This document shows, one piece after another, positions 1 to 8,701 of a stretch of DNA of 64,000 bases (the stretch's first letter is position 1; the number at the start of each line of letters is the position of its first letter). Under the pieces are notes generated by a model, which was not told the origin of the DNA, did not search any database, and saw only the letters and a list, made by a program, of their open reading frames with translations. The stretch comes from Polaromonas sp. SP1 (GTDB lineage Bacteria; Pseudomonadota; Gammaproteobacteria; Burkholderiales; Burkholderiaceae_C), in contig NZ_CP031013.1 of assembly GCF_003711205.1 (NCBI RefSeq), forward strand, positions 868,001 to 932,000, written 5' to 3'. A program made the translations under genes and the position numbers.

Positions 1-142
1 CTGACGACAAAAAAGACGGAGAAGAGCGAGGGGTTCGGTCCAGCCGGTCATTCACGCAGAAATGCAGGAATGGCCGGCTGCTTCCTTGAACGGCCTCCCG
101 CTCCCGCCACAATTAACGGTATTGGTGTCCTGACAGGTTCCC

Positions 143-1027
143 ATGGAAATTTTCGGTATTCCCCTGCAAGCGTTTATGGGCCAGCTGATGCTGGGCCTGG
201 TCAATGGCGCGTTCTACGCCATGCTGAGCCTGGGGCTGGCGGTGATTTTCGGCCTGCTGGGCATCGTCAACTTTGCGCACGGCGCGCTCTACATGCTGGG
301 CGCGTTCGCCGCCTGGATCATGCTGGACCAGTTCGGCATGAACTACTGGTTCGCGCTGGTGCTGGCGCCGCTGACGGTCGGCATTCTCGGCGTCATCATT
401 GAGCGGCTCTTCCTCAAACACCTGTACAAGCTGGACCCGCTCTACGGCCTGCTGCTGACCTTCGGCCTGGCGCTGGTGCTCGAAGGCGTGTTCCGCGAAA
501 TTTACGGCGTCTCCGGCCAGAACTACAACGTCCCCGACCTGCTGGCCGGCTCCATGGACCTCGGCTTCATGCGCCTGCCGATCTACCGCGCCTGGGTGGT
601 GGTGATCTCGCTGGTGGTCTGCCTGGGCACCTGGTTCCTGATCGAGCGCACACGGCTGGGCGCCTACCTGCGCGCCGGCACCGAAAACGCGCCGCTGGTG
701 CAGGCCTTTGGCGTCAACGTGCCCATGATGGTCATGCTGACCTACGGTGCAGGCGCCGCACTGGCAGGCCTGGCCGGCGTGCTGGCCGCGCCCATCATCC
801 AGGTCAACCCGCTGATGGGCTCCAACCTGATCATCGTGGTGTTCGCCGTCGTCGTGATCGGCGGCATGGGCTCCATCCTCGGCTCGGTCATCACCGGCCT
901 GGGCCTGGGCATCGTCGAGGGCCTCACCCGCGTGTTTTACCCTGAGGCTTCCAACATCGTGGTGTTTGTCATCATGGTCATCGTGTTGATGTTCCGGCCC
1001 GCCGGCCTCTTCGGAAAGGAAGCGTAA
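143..1027 (+). CDS. livH: Branched-chain amino acid type ABC transporter permease, LivH family
   Basis: This is an inner-membrane permease of 294 residues, the usual LivH length, made almost entirely of hydrophobic helices. The N-terminal part (GQLMLGLVNGAFYAMLSLGL) and the segment NFAHGALYMLGA are typical of the family, and it ends with FRPAGLFGKEA, the family's usual C-terminus. With the LivM-like gene that starts two bases after its stop codon it would form the membrane channel of an importer. The ATPases and the periplasmic receptor are not downstream, so they probably lie upstream of the window. The substrate cannot be read from the permease; Liv-type systems carry amino acids, amides, urea or aromatic acids. 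Confidence 0.93.
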   Translation: MEIFGIPLQAFMGQLMLGLVNGAFYAMLSLGLAVIFGLLGIVNFAHGALYMLGAFAAWIMLDQFGMNYWFALVLAPLTVGILGVIIERLFLKHLYKLDPLYGLLLTFGLALVLEGVFREIYGVSGQNYNVPDLLAGSMDLGFMRLPIYRAWVVVISLVVCLGTWFLIERTRLGAYLRAGTENAPLVQAFGVNVPMMVMLTYGAGAALAGLAGVLAAPIIQVNPLMGSNLIIVVFAVVVIGGMGSILGSVITGLGLGIVEGLTRVFYPEASNIVVFVIMVIVLMFRPAGLFGKEA

Positions 1028-1029
1028 TC

Positions 1030-2010
1030 ATGAGCGCCCTCTCCACTAAAGCCGCCAACATGCTGCGCATCACCTACCTCGTCCTGCTGGCTTTTGCACT
1101 GGCTGCGCCCTTCCTGGGCCTGTATCCGGTGTTTGTGATGAAGCTGCTGTGCTTCGCGCTGTTTGCCTGTGCCTTCAACCTGCTGCTGGGTTTTACCGGC
1201 CTGCTGTCTTTCGGCCATGCGGCCTTCTTCGGCTCGGCGGCGTATGTCACCGGCTGGTTCATCAAGTCGCAAAACTGGACGCCCGAGCTCGGCCTGCTGG
1301 CCGGCGCGGTGGCGGCCGGGCTGATCGGCCTGCTGGTCGGCCTGGTGGCGATACGCCGCCAGGGCATTTACTTCGCCATGATCACGCTGGCGATTGCGCA
1401 GATGGTCTACTTCGTCTGCCTGCAAGCGAGCTTTACCGGCGGTGAAGACGGCCTGCAGGGCGTGCCGCGCGGCAAGCTGTTCGGCGTGCTGCCGCTCGAA
1501 TCCGACATCTCGCTGTATTACGTGGTGCTGGCGGTGTTTGTGGCCTGCTTCCTGTTCATCTCGCGCATCGTGCATTCGCCCTTCGGCCAGGTGCTCAAGA
1601 TGATCCGCGAGAACGAGCCGCGCGCCATTTCGCTGGGCTACAACGTCGATCGCTACAAGCTGCTGGCTTTTGTGCTGTCAGCCTCGCTGGCGGGTCTCGC
1701 CGGCTCGATGAAAACGCTGGTCATGGGTTTTGCCACGCTGTCGGATGTGCACTGGTCCATGTCCGGCGAGGTCATCCTGATGACGCTGCTGGGCGGCGTC
1801 GGCACTTTCTTCGGCCCCGTCATGGGCTCGGGCATCGTCATTGCGCTGCAGAACCTGCTGGCCGATAAAGTCGGCTCGTGGGTCACCGTGATCATCGGCG
1901 TGATCTTTGTGCTGTGCGTGCTGGCCTTCCGCAAGGGCGTGATCGGCGAGTTGCAGGCCTTCCTGGAGCGCCGCCGCAACGCCGCCAAGGCGGCATCGCA
2001 GCAAACCTGA
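1030..2010 (+). CDS. livM: Branched-chain amino acid type ABC transporter permease, LivM family
   Basis: This is the second membrane permease of the Liv-type importer, 326 residues with about nine hydrophobic segments. The central part carries the family signature around FNLLLGFTGLLSFGHAAFFG and the loop after RRQGIYFAMITLAIAQMVYF. A cytoplasmic coupling region lies near QVLKMIRENEPRAISLGYNV, where the ABC ATPase docks. The gene follows livH with a two-base gap, so translational coupling is likely. A strong hairpin terminator stands 19 bases after the stop, so this is the end of the operon. Confidence 0.93.
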   Translation: MSALSTKAANMLRITYLVLLAFALAAPFLGLYPVFVMKLLCFALFACAFNLLLGFTGLLSFGHAAFFGSAAYVTGWFIKSQNWTPELGLLAGAVAAGLIGLLVGLVAIRRQGIYFAMITLAIAQMVYFVCLQASFTGGEDGLQGVPRGKLFGVLPLESDISLYYVVLAVFVACFLFISRIVHSPFGQVLKMIRENEPRAISLGYNVDRYKLLAFVLSASLAGLAGSMKTLVMGFATLSDVHWSMSGEVILMTLLGGVGTFFGPVMGSGIVIALQNLLADKVGSWVTVIIGVIFVLCVLAFRKGVIGELQAFLERRRNAAKAASQQT

Positions 2011-2028
2011 GCAGCGACTACCGCCCAC

Positions 2029-2060
2029 AAAAAAAGCGCGCAAGATTTGCGCGCTTTTTT
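2029..2060. terminator. Bidirectional rho-independent terminator
   Basis: An A-run, then a perfect 8-bp stem GCGCGCAA/TTGCGCGC with a 3-base loop, then six T. It lies between the convergent livM and transglutaminase-like genes, and the A-run on one side and T-run on the other let it work in both directions. Confidence 0.9.
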
Positions 2061-2077
2061 ATTAGGTGGTCAAACGA

Positions 2078-2944
2078 TCAGGGGCCGTCGGTCGACAGCG
2101 CGTAGTTCACATGCTGCGGCACGACCAGCTGCCCCTGGCTGTTGGGCACCGCCTCGATATGGATCTGCGGCTGCGCCGCGGTCACGCTGCCGAAGATAGT
2201 GGCAAACGCAATGTCGGCCGCATCACGCCCTGTGGCGAAACGCACAAAACCCATGGGAATGGCTGTGCCCGAGGGGTCGAAGATGTACCAGCGCTCACCC
2301 AGGTAGACCTCCACATACGCGTGGAAATCCGGCGGGCCCAGCACCGGGTCGGCGCCGTAGTCCATGCCGCTGGCCATGCGCGCCGGCAGGCTGGCGGCGC
2401 GGCACAGCGCGATCATCAAATGCGCAAAATCGCGGCACACACCGACCCGTTCAATCAGGGTGTCGATCGCCGAGGTGGTGCTGTTGCTGGTGTTGCCCTG
2501 AAAGCTCACATGCTGCTGCACCCAGTCGCAAATCGCCTGCGCGCGGCTGTAGCCCAGCGGCAAATGGCCGAACTGGCTATTGGCGAGCGTGAGGAGCCGG
2601 TCCGACTGGCAATAACGGCTGGGATACAGGTAAGGCAGCACCTCGCCGGGCAGGGCGAGCGGGCCCAGCTCAGGCAGCGACGCCGGTTGCGCCTCATAGT
2701 GAATAAGCTCCACCACGGCCGTATAGCTCAGCGTGAAGTTGCCGGGCTGGGCGTGCACGCGCAGAAGCCGGCTTTGTGTGGCCGGGTCGGTGTAGCCGCT
2801 GGTGAGGACTGGCTGGCTCAGGCCCAGGGACTCCTGCACGACGATCTGCCGCGGTGTGTAAGCGGCCTGGAGGTTGAAGATGAAATCGGCGCCCGGCGCC
2901 ATCACCTCGTAACTTAGCACGGTGGAAAACTCTAGCCTGACCAT
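2078..2944 (-). CDS. Transglutaminase-like domain protein (cysteine protease fold)
   Basis: This 288-residue protein begins MVRLEFSTVLSYEV. An in-frame start further upstream exists, but the added residues look like non-coding translation. The N-terminal third resembles the bacterial transglutaminase N-domain. The core holds the expected Cys-His-Asp triad: Cys in GVCRDFAHLMIALCRAA, His in DFHAYVEVYLGERW, and Asp in YIFDPSGTA. Family members are cytoplasmic cysteine-protease-like enzymes, often predicted peptidases or amidases, with no agreed substrate. There is no signal peptide. It is a single gene with its back to the next gene upstream and convergent with livM. Confidence 0.85.
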   Translation of the reverse strand: MVRLEFSTVLSYEVMAPGADFIFNLQAAYTPRQIVVQESLGLSQPVLTSGYTDPATQSRLLRVHAQPGNFTLSYTAVVELIHYEAQPASLPELGPLALPGEVLPYLYPSRYCQSDRLLTLANSQFGHLPLGYSRAQAICDWVQQHVSFQGNTSNSTTSAIDTLIERVGVCRDFAHLMIALCRAASLPARMASGMDYGADPVLGPPDFHAYVEVYLGERWYIFDPSGTAIPMGFVRFATGRDAADIAFATIFGSVTAAQPQIHIEAVPNSQGQLVVPQHVNYALSTDGP

Positions 2945-3161
2945 ACGATGCCTTATGCCTTTTGCGTTGAGGGGATTGGCCCCGAAAAGGGCCGTATGTC
3001 TGTAGCGGCGGAAACCGCCTGCCATCAACTTCCATTAGGCGCGTAAAAAAAGCCTGCATTTGTCGTTGGCGAAATTTCCCGGGCGTGCCTGCCCACCGGG
3101 GCCGACATTGCGGCGTCGTCTGCACCTACAGCGGCAAGGGGTCTGCCAGTTTTTTGTATCC

Positions 3162-3223
3162 GCTATGCTTTTTATAGCTACCGGCCTAGATACACAAAGG
3201 GCTGGAGGCCGATTTCTTATAAA
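3162..3223 (+). repeat. Dispersed GCTAT/ATAGC double-hairpin repeat, copy 1
   Basis: The copy starts GCTATGCTTTTTATAGC, has the box GGGCTGGAGGCC, and ends in ATTTCTTATAAA. The stop codon of the GlxA-type regulator gene (opposite strand) lies inside its AT-rich tail. The second stem is degenerate in this copy. It fills part of the 272-bp gap between the transglutaminase-like gene and the regulator gene; I see nothing else in that gap. Confidence 0.75.
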
Positions 3224-4230
3224 TTCCCAGGCACACGAAACTCGCGCCGGTAGGCGGAAGGAGACGTCCCGAGCGTCGCCGCGAAATGCTGGCGCAGCGA
3301 CACCGCCGAGCCAAAGCCCGCATCAACGGCGATCTGCTCCATCGAGCGGTCTGTCGTTTCAAGCTGGCGCTGCGCCAGCCCCAGGCGCTGGCTGGTGAGC
3401 CACTGGCCCACCGTGGTGCCCGTGACCTGCCGGAAATGCCGCGTGAAGGTGCGCCGGCTCATCAAGGCCCGCGCCGCCAGCGCATCCAGGCTGTGCGGCT
3501 GGCCCAGGTTTTTCTGCACCCACGCGAGGATGGCCGACAGCCGGTGGTCGGCGCCCGTGGCCGGCACAGGCTGCTCGACATACTGCGCCTGCCCGCCCTG
3601 GCGCTGTGGCGCCACCACCATGCGGCGCGCCACACGGTTGGCCACCTCGGCGCCGTAGTCCAGGCGCAGCACATGCAGGCAGCAATCGATGCCGGCCGCC
3701 GTGCCGGCAGACGTCAGCACATCGCCGTCGTCCACATACAGCACATCGGGCTGCAGGCGCACCTGCGGGTAGCGCGCGGCAAACTCGGTGGCCAGCGCCC
3801 AGTGCGTGGTCGCCGGCCGGCCGTCGAGCAAGCCAGCTTCAGCCAGCACAAACGCGCCCAGACACAGGCCCACGATGCGCGCGCCGCGCCGGTGCGCGGC
3901 TTGCAAGGCTTTGAGCAAGGCCTCGGGCGGGCGCTCCCTCGGGTCGCGCCAGGACGGCACCACGATGGTCTGCGCCTTTGCCAGCGCACCCAGGCCTTTT
4001 TGCACCTGGATGCCGAAGCCCGAGGTGGTGCGCAGCGTGCCGGGCTTTTCAGCGCACACCACCAGCCTGAAGCGCGGCTGGTCAGCGGCGGAAAAATCAT
4101 TGCCGAACACCATGCAGGGCACCGACAGGTGAAAGGGGCTGATGCCATCAAACGCGACCACGGCCACCGAGTGGTCCTGGCCGGCGGTAGAAGAAGCGTT
4201 CCGGGTTGATTTGAGGGCGCGTGGCGACAT
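3217..4230 (-). CDS. GlxA-family transcriptional regulator (DJ-1/PfpI-like plus AraC HTH)
   Basis: This 337-residue regulator has an N-terminal DJ-1/PfpI-like amidotransferase fold (VAVVAFDGISPFHLSVPCMV; the nucleophile-elbow region is RIVGLCLGAFVLAEAGLLDG). The C-terminal AraC-type DNA-binding domain has two helix-turn-helix units (LAARALMSRRTFTRHFRQVT and EQIAVDAGFGSAVSLRQHFA). GlxA-type regulators sense small metabolites through the first domain and usually activate a neighbouring catabolic gene. The cysteine hydrolase gene starts 104 bp away on the other strand and is the obvious candidate target. The last codons and the stop fall in a dispersed repeat. Confidence 0.92.
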   Translation of the reverse strand: MSPRALKSTRNASSTAGQDHSVAVVAFDGISPFHLSVPCMVFGNDFSAADQPRFRLVVCAEKPGTLRTTSGFGIQVQKGLGALAKAQTIVVPSWRDPRERPPEALLKALQAAHRRGARIVGLCLGAFVLAEAGLLDGRPATTHWALATEFAARYPQVRLQPDVLYVDDGDVLTSAGTAAGIDCCLHVLRLDYGAEVANRVARRMVVAPQRQGGQAQYVEQPVPATGADHRLSAILAWVQKNLGQPHSLDALAARALMSRRTFTRHFRQVTGTTVGQWLTSQRLGLAQRQLETTDRSMEQIAVDAGFGSAVSLRQHFAATLGTSPSAYRREFRVPGNL

Positions 4231-4334
4231 GACCCGATTCTATCGAGTATTGACATTCGGGCCACTGTCTAAAAAACCCGCCCGGCACAACAATTCAGGC
4301 ACCGAGCAACGCTTTAACTTTCAGAAAGCTTTTT

Positions 4335-4973
4335 ATGACCCGCACCGATGCCAAAGCCCCGCGCCGCGCCCTTGTCGTGATCGACGTCCAGATGGAATAT
4401 TTCAACGGCGGCCTGCTGATCGAATACCCGCCCGTGGCCCAGACCCTGCCCAACATCGGCCGCGCCATGGACGCCGCCCGCGCGGCCGGCATTCCGGTGG
4501 TGGTGGTGCAGCACAGCGAATCCGCCGCCGCGCCGGTGTTTGCCAAGGGCTCGGCCACCTGGGCGCTGCACGACACCGTGGCCAGCCGCCCGCGCGACCA
4601 TTACATCGAAAAAGCCTGGCCCAGCGTCTACACCGGCACCGACTTTGCGCAGTGGCTGGAGCAACGCGGCATCGACACGCTCACCGTGATCGGCTACATG
4701 ACGCACAACTGCGATGCATCCACGATTTTCGAAGCCACGCACCGCGGCCTGCATGTGGAGTTTTTACAGGACGCCACCGGCGCCCTGCCCTATGCCAATG
4801 AAGCCGGCCAGGCCAGCGCCGAAGAAATCCACCGCGTGTTCAGCGTCGTCTTCCACTCGCGCTTTGCCGCCGCCGGCTCCACCGATGCATGGATCACCGC
4901 CATCCAGGCCGGCGGCCGGCTGGAGAAGAACAATGTGCTCGCGTCGAACCACGCGGCGGTGGCCGCGCGCTGA
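4335..4973 (+). CDS. Isochorismatase-family cysteine hydrolase
   Basis: This 212-residue cytoplasmic enzyme has the triad of the isochorismatase-like hydrolases: Asp17 in ALVVIDVQMEYF, Lys93 in HYIEKAWPSVYTGT and Cys126 in GYMTHNCDASTIFEA. Members cleave amide or imide bonds (nicotinamidase, N-carbamoylsarcosine amidase, biuret or ureidoacrylate amidohydrolase) or vinyl ethers; the sequence does not decide which. The gene is divergent from the GlxA-type regulator, a common arrangement for regulator and target. It is a single gene, followed by the convergent dbpA with a 12-base gap. Confidence 0.9.
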   Translation: MTRTDAKAPRRALVVIDVQMEYFNGGLLIEYPPVAQTLPNIGRAMDAARAAGIPVVVVQHSESAAAPVFAKGSATWALHDTVASRPRDHYIEKAWPSVYTGTDFAQWLEQRGIDTLTVIGYMTHNCDASTIFEATHRGLHVEFLQDATGALPYANEAGQASAEEIHRVFSVVFHSRFAAAGSTDAWITAIQAGGRLEKNNVLASNHAAVAAR

Positions 4974-4985
4974 GGGCGTAGGAGC

Positions 4986-6410
4986 TTAGTCCTCCAGCAA
5001 GCGCACCTTCACGCTCTTGCCCTTGACGCGGCCGGTGGAAAGCTTGTGCAGCGCATCGGCCGCGATGCGGCGGTCCACCGCGACATAGGTGGAGAACTCG
5101 TTGACGTTGATCTTGCCGACCTGCTCGCGGGTGAAACCGGCATCGCCGGTCAGCGCGCCCAGCACGTCGCCCGCGCGGATTTTTTCCTTGCGGCCGCCGA
5201 CGATCTGCAGCGTCACCATGGGCGGCAACAGGGGCTCATTGCTGGCGGGCGTCAGTTCGCTCAGCTTGTGCCAGTCGGATTCGGCCTTCTGCAGCACCTC
5301 GATTTTCCCGACGTAGCCCATCTCGTCCATGCTGGCCAGGCTGATGGCCCAGCCCTCTTCATCGGCGCGGCCGGTGCGGCCGATGCGGTGGATGTGTACT
5401 TCGGCGTCCGGCGTCACATCGACGTTGATGACCATCGCCAGTTGCGCAATGTCCAGCCCGCGCGCGGCCACGTCGGTCGCCACCAATACGGAGCAGCTGC
5501 GGTTGGAGAACTGCACCAGCACCTGGTCGCGCTCGCGCTGCTCCAGCTCACCGAAGAGCGCCAGCGCGCTGAAGCCCTGCTCTTTTAAATAGGCCACCAG
5601 TGCGCGGCACTGTGACTTGGTGTTGCAAAACGCCAGCGTGCTGGCCGGGCGGAAGTGCCGCAGTACTTGCGCGACGGCGCCCAGGCGGGCTTCATCGTGG
5701 TCGCTGTCGGGCACCTGGTACCAGCGCTGCTGGATCTTGGTTTTTTCATGCTGGGCCTGCACCGTGATGGTTTGCGGCGTCTTCATGAACTGCTGGCTCA
5801 GCTTGGCGATGCCTTCGGGATAGGTGGCCGAGAACAGCAGGGTTTGCCGCTCTTTCGGGCACTGCTTGGCGACGGTGACGATGTCCTCGAAGAAGCCCAT
5901 GTCCAGCATGCGGTCGGCTTCATCCAGCACCAGGGTGTTCAGCGCTTCCAGCGTCAGATTGCCGCGGGCCAGATGGTCCATGATGCGGCCGGGCGTGCCC
6001 ACCACGATGTGCGCGCCGTTTTCCAGGCTGGCGGTCTGGTTGCGCAGCGGCACACCGCCGCACAGCACCACGACCTTGGTGTTTTCTTCGGCCCGCGCCA
6101 GGCGGCGGATCTCGGTCGCTACCTGGTCGGCCAGCTCGCGCGTGGGGCACAGCACCATGGCCTGCACGGCAAAGCGGCGCGCATTGAGGTTGGCCAACAG
6201 CGGGATGGCAAAGGCGGCAGTCTTGCCGCTCCCGGTTTTGGCCTGGGCGATCAGGTCTTTACCCAGCAGCGCGACAGGCAGGCTGGCTGCCTGGATGGGC
6301 GTCATGCTGAGGTAGCCGAGCTGCTTGAGGTTGGCCAGCACAGCGGGCGTCAGGGGCAGGCTGGCGAAGTCGGTGCTGCCGGCGGAGGAAGGGGAGGAAG
6401 GGGAACTCAT
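4986..6410 (-). CDS. dbpA: ATP-dependent RNA helicase DbpA
   Basis: This 474-residue DEAD-box helicase has all core motifs: a Q motif near residue 40, Walker A AQAKTGSGKT (55-64), PTRELA, DEAD at 163-166, SAT, ATDVAARGLDI and HRIGRTGR. The C-terminal part beyond about residue 390 matches the DbpA RNA-binding domain (GGRKEKIRAGDVLGAL and later VAVDRRIAADAL), which in other bacteria binds hairpin 92 of 23S rRNA. The likely role is late assembly of the 50S subunit. Other DEAD-box paralogues lack this C-terminal domain, so the assignment is firm. Confidence 0.93.
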   Translation of the reverse strand: MSSPSSPSSAGSTDFASLPLTPAVLANLKQLGYLSMTPIQAASLPVALLGKDLIAQAKTGSGKTAAFAIPLLANLNARRFAVQAMVLCPTRELADQVATEIRRLARAEENTKVVVLCGGVPLRNQTASLENGAHIVVGTPGRIMDHLARGNLTLEALNTLVLDEADRMLDMGFFEDIVTVAKQCPKERQTLLFSATYPEGIAKLSQQFMKTPQTITVQAQHEKTKIQQRWYQVPDSDHDEARLGAVAQVLRHFRPASTLAFCNTKSQCRALVAYLKEQGFSALALFGELEQRERDQVLVQFSNRSCSVLVATDVAARGLDIAQLAMVINVDVTPDAEVHIHRIGRTGRADEEGWAISLASMDEMGYVGKIEVLQKAESDWHKLSELTPASNEPLLPPMVTLQIVGGRKEKIRAGDVLGALTGDAGFTREQVGKINVNEFSTYVAVDRRIAADALHKLSTGRVKGKSVKVRLLED

Positions 6411-6445
6411 CCCCCATTATCGGCTTCGCCTCTAAAAGGGGGGTT

Positions 6446-7231
6446 TCAGCGATGGTTAAACACCGGCCGGCGCTTCTCCACAAAGGCCGCCGTACCCTCA
6501 CGCGCATCCTGCGACGCCGCCGCGATCATGAACTGCGCAGCCTCGATCGCCAGGCCTTCGTCGATAGATACGTTGAGGCCGCGCGTCACCGCGCGCAGCG
6601 AGGCCGTCACCGCCACGGCGGAGTTGGCGGCGATCAGGTCTGCCATACGCAAACACGCCGGCAGCAAGTCAGGGGCGGGCACTACGTGGTTGATGAGGCC
6701 GATCAGCAAGGCCTCTTCTGCACTGATGGCCTCTCCGGTCAGGATCATTTCATTGGCGCGCTTGCGGCCGATGTGCCGCGGCAGGCGCTGCGTGCCGCCA
6801 AAAGGCGGCGGAAAGCCGAGGCGGATTTCGGGCTTGGCAAAGCGGGCATGCTCCGCCGCGATCGCCAGGCTGCACGCCTCCATGGTTTCGCACCCGCCGC
6901 CGAAAGCCATGCCGTTGACGGCCGCGATGATGGGTTTGGAATAGTTCTCGATGCGGCGCGTCATGGCCTGGCCGCGCATGACGAAGTTGCGGTACGCCGC
7001 TTCGGGCGACGCGGCGATATCAGGCGCGAAGCCGGCAATATCGGCACCGGCGCTGAAGGCCTTGTCGCCCCGCCCCGTCAGCACCAGGCAACGCACACTG
7101 TCGTCGCGCTCCAGTGCGTTCAGCCGGTCCATCAATTCGTCGATCAATTCATAACTGAGTGCATTCAGTTTTTCGGGACGATTCAGGGTGAGCACCACGT
7201 GCTGGCCATGGCGTTCGGTTTCTATCAGCAT
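6446..7231 (-). CDS. Enoyl-CoA hydratase/isomerase family protein
   Basis: The protein has 261 residues and a crotonase fold. The start MLIETERHGQHVVLTLNRPE is the family's usual beginning; reading further upstream would run through the DUF2917 gene in another frame. Oxyanion-hole motifs are visible (AFSAGADIAGF and NGMAFGGGCETMEACSLAIA), with the downstream glutamate region RLGFPPPFGGTQRLPR. This fits hydration of 2-enoyl-CoA in fatty or aromatic acid breakdown, but the exact substrate is open. The start codon overlaps the end of the upstream gene by seven bases, so the two are probably co-translated. Confidence 0.9.
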   Translation of the reverse strand: MLIETERHGQHVVLTLNRPEKLNALSYELIDELMDRLNALERDDSVRCLVLTGRGDKAFSAGADIAGFAPDIAASPEAAYRNFVMRGQAMTRRIENYSKPIIAAVNGMAFGGGCETMEACSLAIAAEHARFAKPEIRLGFPPPFGGTQRLPRHIGRKRANEMILTGEAISAEEALLIGLINHVVPAPDLLPACLRMADLIAANSAVAVTASLRAVTRGLNVSIDEGLAIEAAQFMIAAASQDAREGTAAFVEKRRPVFNHR

Positions 7232-7503
7232 GCGGCCTCCAGAAGACTCCGGGGAAAAGCGCCGGATGATGAAAGTGACAGCACGCCGCAACCGCGCGGG
7301 GCGCCCACAAAGTAGGTCGCGGCCTGCGGCGTGACAAAAGACTGGCCGCTCTCCAGCACAACGTCGCTGTCGGGGCCCAGCCCGGCCAGCGCATCGCTGG
7401 TGATCCAGAGCGTGCCTTGGGCGCAGGTCAGGGCCTGGCCGCGCGGCAGGCGAAAGCGTTTCGGGATGGGCCCGAGCTTCAATGGGGTTTGTGGGGCGTG
7501 CAT
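7225..7503 (-). CDS. DUF2917 domain protein
   Basis: This is a small cytoplasmic protein of 92 residues starting MHAPQTPLKLGPIPKRF. The start is chosen because AAGGAG sits just before it, and an upstream in-frame start lacks this. The central stretch (LTCAQGTLWITSDALAG, then SDVVLESGQSFVTPQAA) has the pattern of DUF2917, a short beta-rich domain of unknown function common in Burkholderiales. The gene is divergent from a LysR regulator and overlaps the enoyl-CoA hydratase gene. No catalytic residues are evident. Confidence 0.75.
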   Translation of the reverse strand: MHAPQTPLKLGPIPKRFRLPRGQALTCAQGTLWITSDALAGLGPDSDVVLESGQSFVTPQAATYFVGAPRGCGVLSLSSSGAFPRSLLEAAC

Positions 7504-7598
7504 GGCGGACTCCTTGAAAAGTGTGGTTTGATTCTTCAACGGAGCCGGCCCGCGTGGCCGGATGGTTTGTCATCCGGGGTATTCCAATCGTTCATGCC

Positions 7599-8522
7599 AT
7601 GCTGAGTCCTTCCTCCTCCCACGCCCTGCGTGCCATGTCGCTCGACGCCATACGCGGCTTTGAATCGGCTGCGCGCCACTTAAGCTTTACAGCGGCCGCC
7701 GAAGAGCTGTGCATCACGCAATCCGCGGTGAGCAAACAGGTCAAAAGCCTGGAAGACGCGCTGGGCACGGCCTTGTTCCTGCGCGGCGGAAAAGGGCTGA
7801 GCCTTACGCCCGAGGGCCGCCAGCTGTTTGAGGCGGCCCGTGCCTCGCTGGCGCAGCTGGCTTCGGCGGTGGACCGCTTGCTGGCGGCAGACAGGGTGTC
7901 AGTTTCAGTCTCGACAACGCCGTCATTTGCCGCGCTGTGGCTGGCGCCCAAGCTCGCGCAATTTCAACAACTGGAGCCCGCCATCGACGTGCGCGTCGAC
8001 GCCTCGGAAGCGCGGGCCAACCTGGAGCGCGAAGGCCTGGATATGGCTGTGCGCCTGAGCCCGGTGCAGCCCGGTGAGCCCGGGCCGCCGTTCCTGTTGC
8101 AGGAGCAGGCCCTGCTGGTCGCAACACCGGCCCTTGCGGCGCGCATCAAAACGGCTGACGGCATCCTGCGCACCTCACTGCTGGTGTACTACGACCCGGC
8201 CACGCGCTTTCCGTGGATGTCATGGCCGGCCTGGTACGAGCGCCTGGGCCTGCAGCAATCGGCGCAGCAACCGTGCCTCTATTTTTCGCAGTACGAGCAC
8301 GTTCTGACCGCCGCCGTGCAGGGCGCCGGCATTGCCATAGGACGCACGCCGTTGGTGTTGCCGCTGCTGCGCAGTGGCCAGCTTGAGGTGGTCCTGCCCG
8401 GCGAGACGGTCCCGGGCCTCGGTTACCGCATCGTCATCTCGGCGCACAGCGCTGAACGGCCGGCGGTACAGAAATTTCGTGCCTGGCTGGAGCGCGAACT
8501 CGCCCTCGAAGCCATCGGCTGA
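7599..8522 (+). CDS. LysR-family transcriptional regulator, GcvA-like
   Basis: This regulator has 307 residues from the start MLSPSSSHALRAMSLD; the second methionine at MSLDAIRGFE is an alternative. The N-terminal winged helix-turn-helix covers AIRGFESAARHLSFTAAAEE and ITQSAVSKQVKSLEDALG. The effector-binding domain resembles GcvA-type regulators (VSVSTTPSFAALWLAPKLAQF). It is divergent from the DUF2917 and enoyl-CoA hydratase pair with under 100 bp between the starts, so it may control them. The inducer cannot be read. Confidence 0.92.
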   Translation: MLSPSSSHALRAMSLDAIRGFESAARHLSFTAAAEELCITQSAVSKQVKSLEDALGTALFLRGGKGLSLTPEGRQLFEAARASLAQLASAVDRLLAADRVSVSVSTTPSFAALWLAPKLAQFQQLEPAIDVRVDASEARANLEREGLDMAVRLSPVQPGEPGPPFLLQEQALLVATPALAARIKTADGILRTSLLVYYDPATRFPWMSWPAWYERLGLQQSAQQPCLYFSQYEHVLTAAVQGAGIAIGRTPLVLPLLRSGQLEVVLPGETVPGLGYRIVISAHSAERPAVQKFRAWLERELALEAIG

Positions 8523-8574
8523 GGCAATTGCGTAAAAACTACTGAGCGCTGCCAGATCATCACCAGTCCCCACG

Positions 8575-8677
8575 ACCGCTCGCCCTGAGGCATCGAAGGG
8601 CTGGTGTGCCACAGTGGCTTCGATACGCCGTCAGGCGTACCCTGTCCTGAGCCTGTCGAAGGGTCAGCCCGAACGGT
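8575..8677. repeat. REP-like intergenic repeat, two related units
   Basis: Two units share the core CCTGAG followed by TCGAAGGG: one at 8575-8602, and a fuller one at 8639-8677 that reads CCTGTCCTGAGCCTGTCGAA and ends in GAACGGT. A short hairpin TACGCC/GGCGTA lies between them at 8623-8638. I recall this motif as a common intergenic repeat in Burkholderiales and other proteobacteria. It fills most of the gap between the LysR gene and the convergent PNPOx-like gene and may act in termination. Confidence 0.7.
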
Positions 8678-8701
8678 GTGGTGTTCGGAGCTACCGGAAG
8701 A

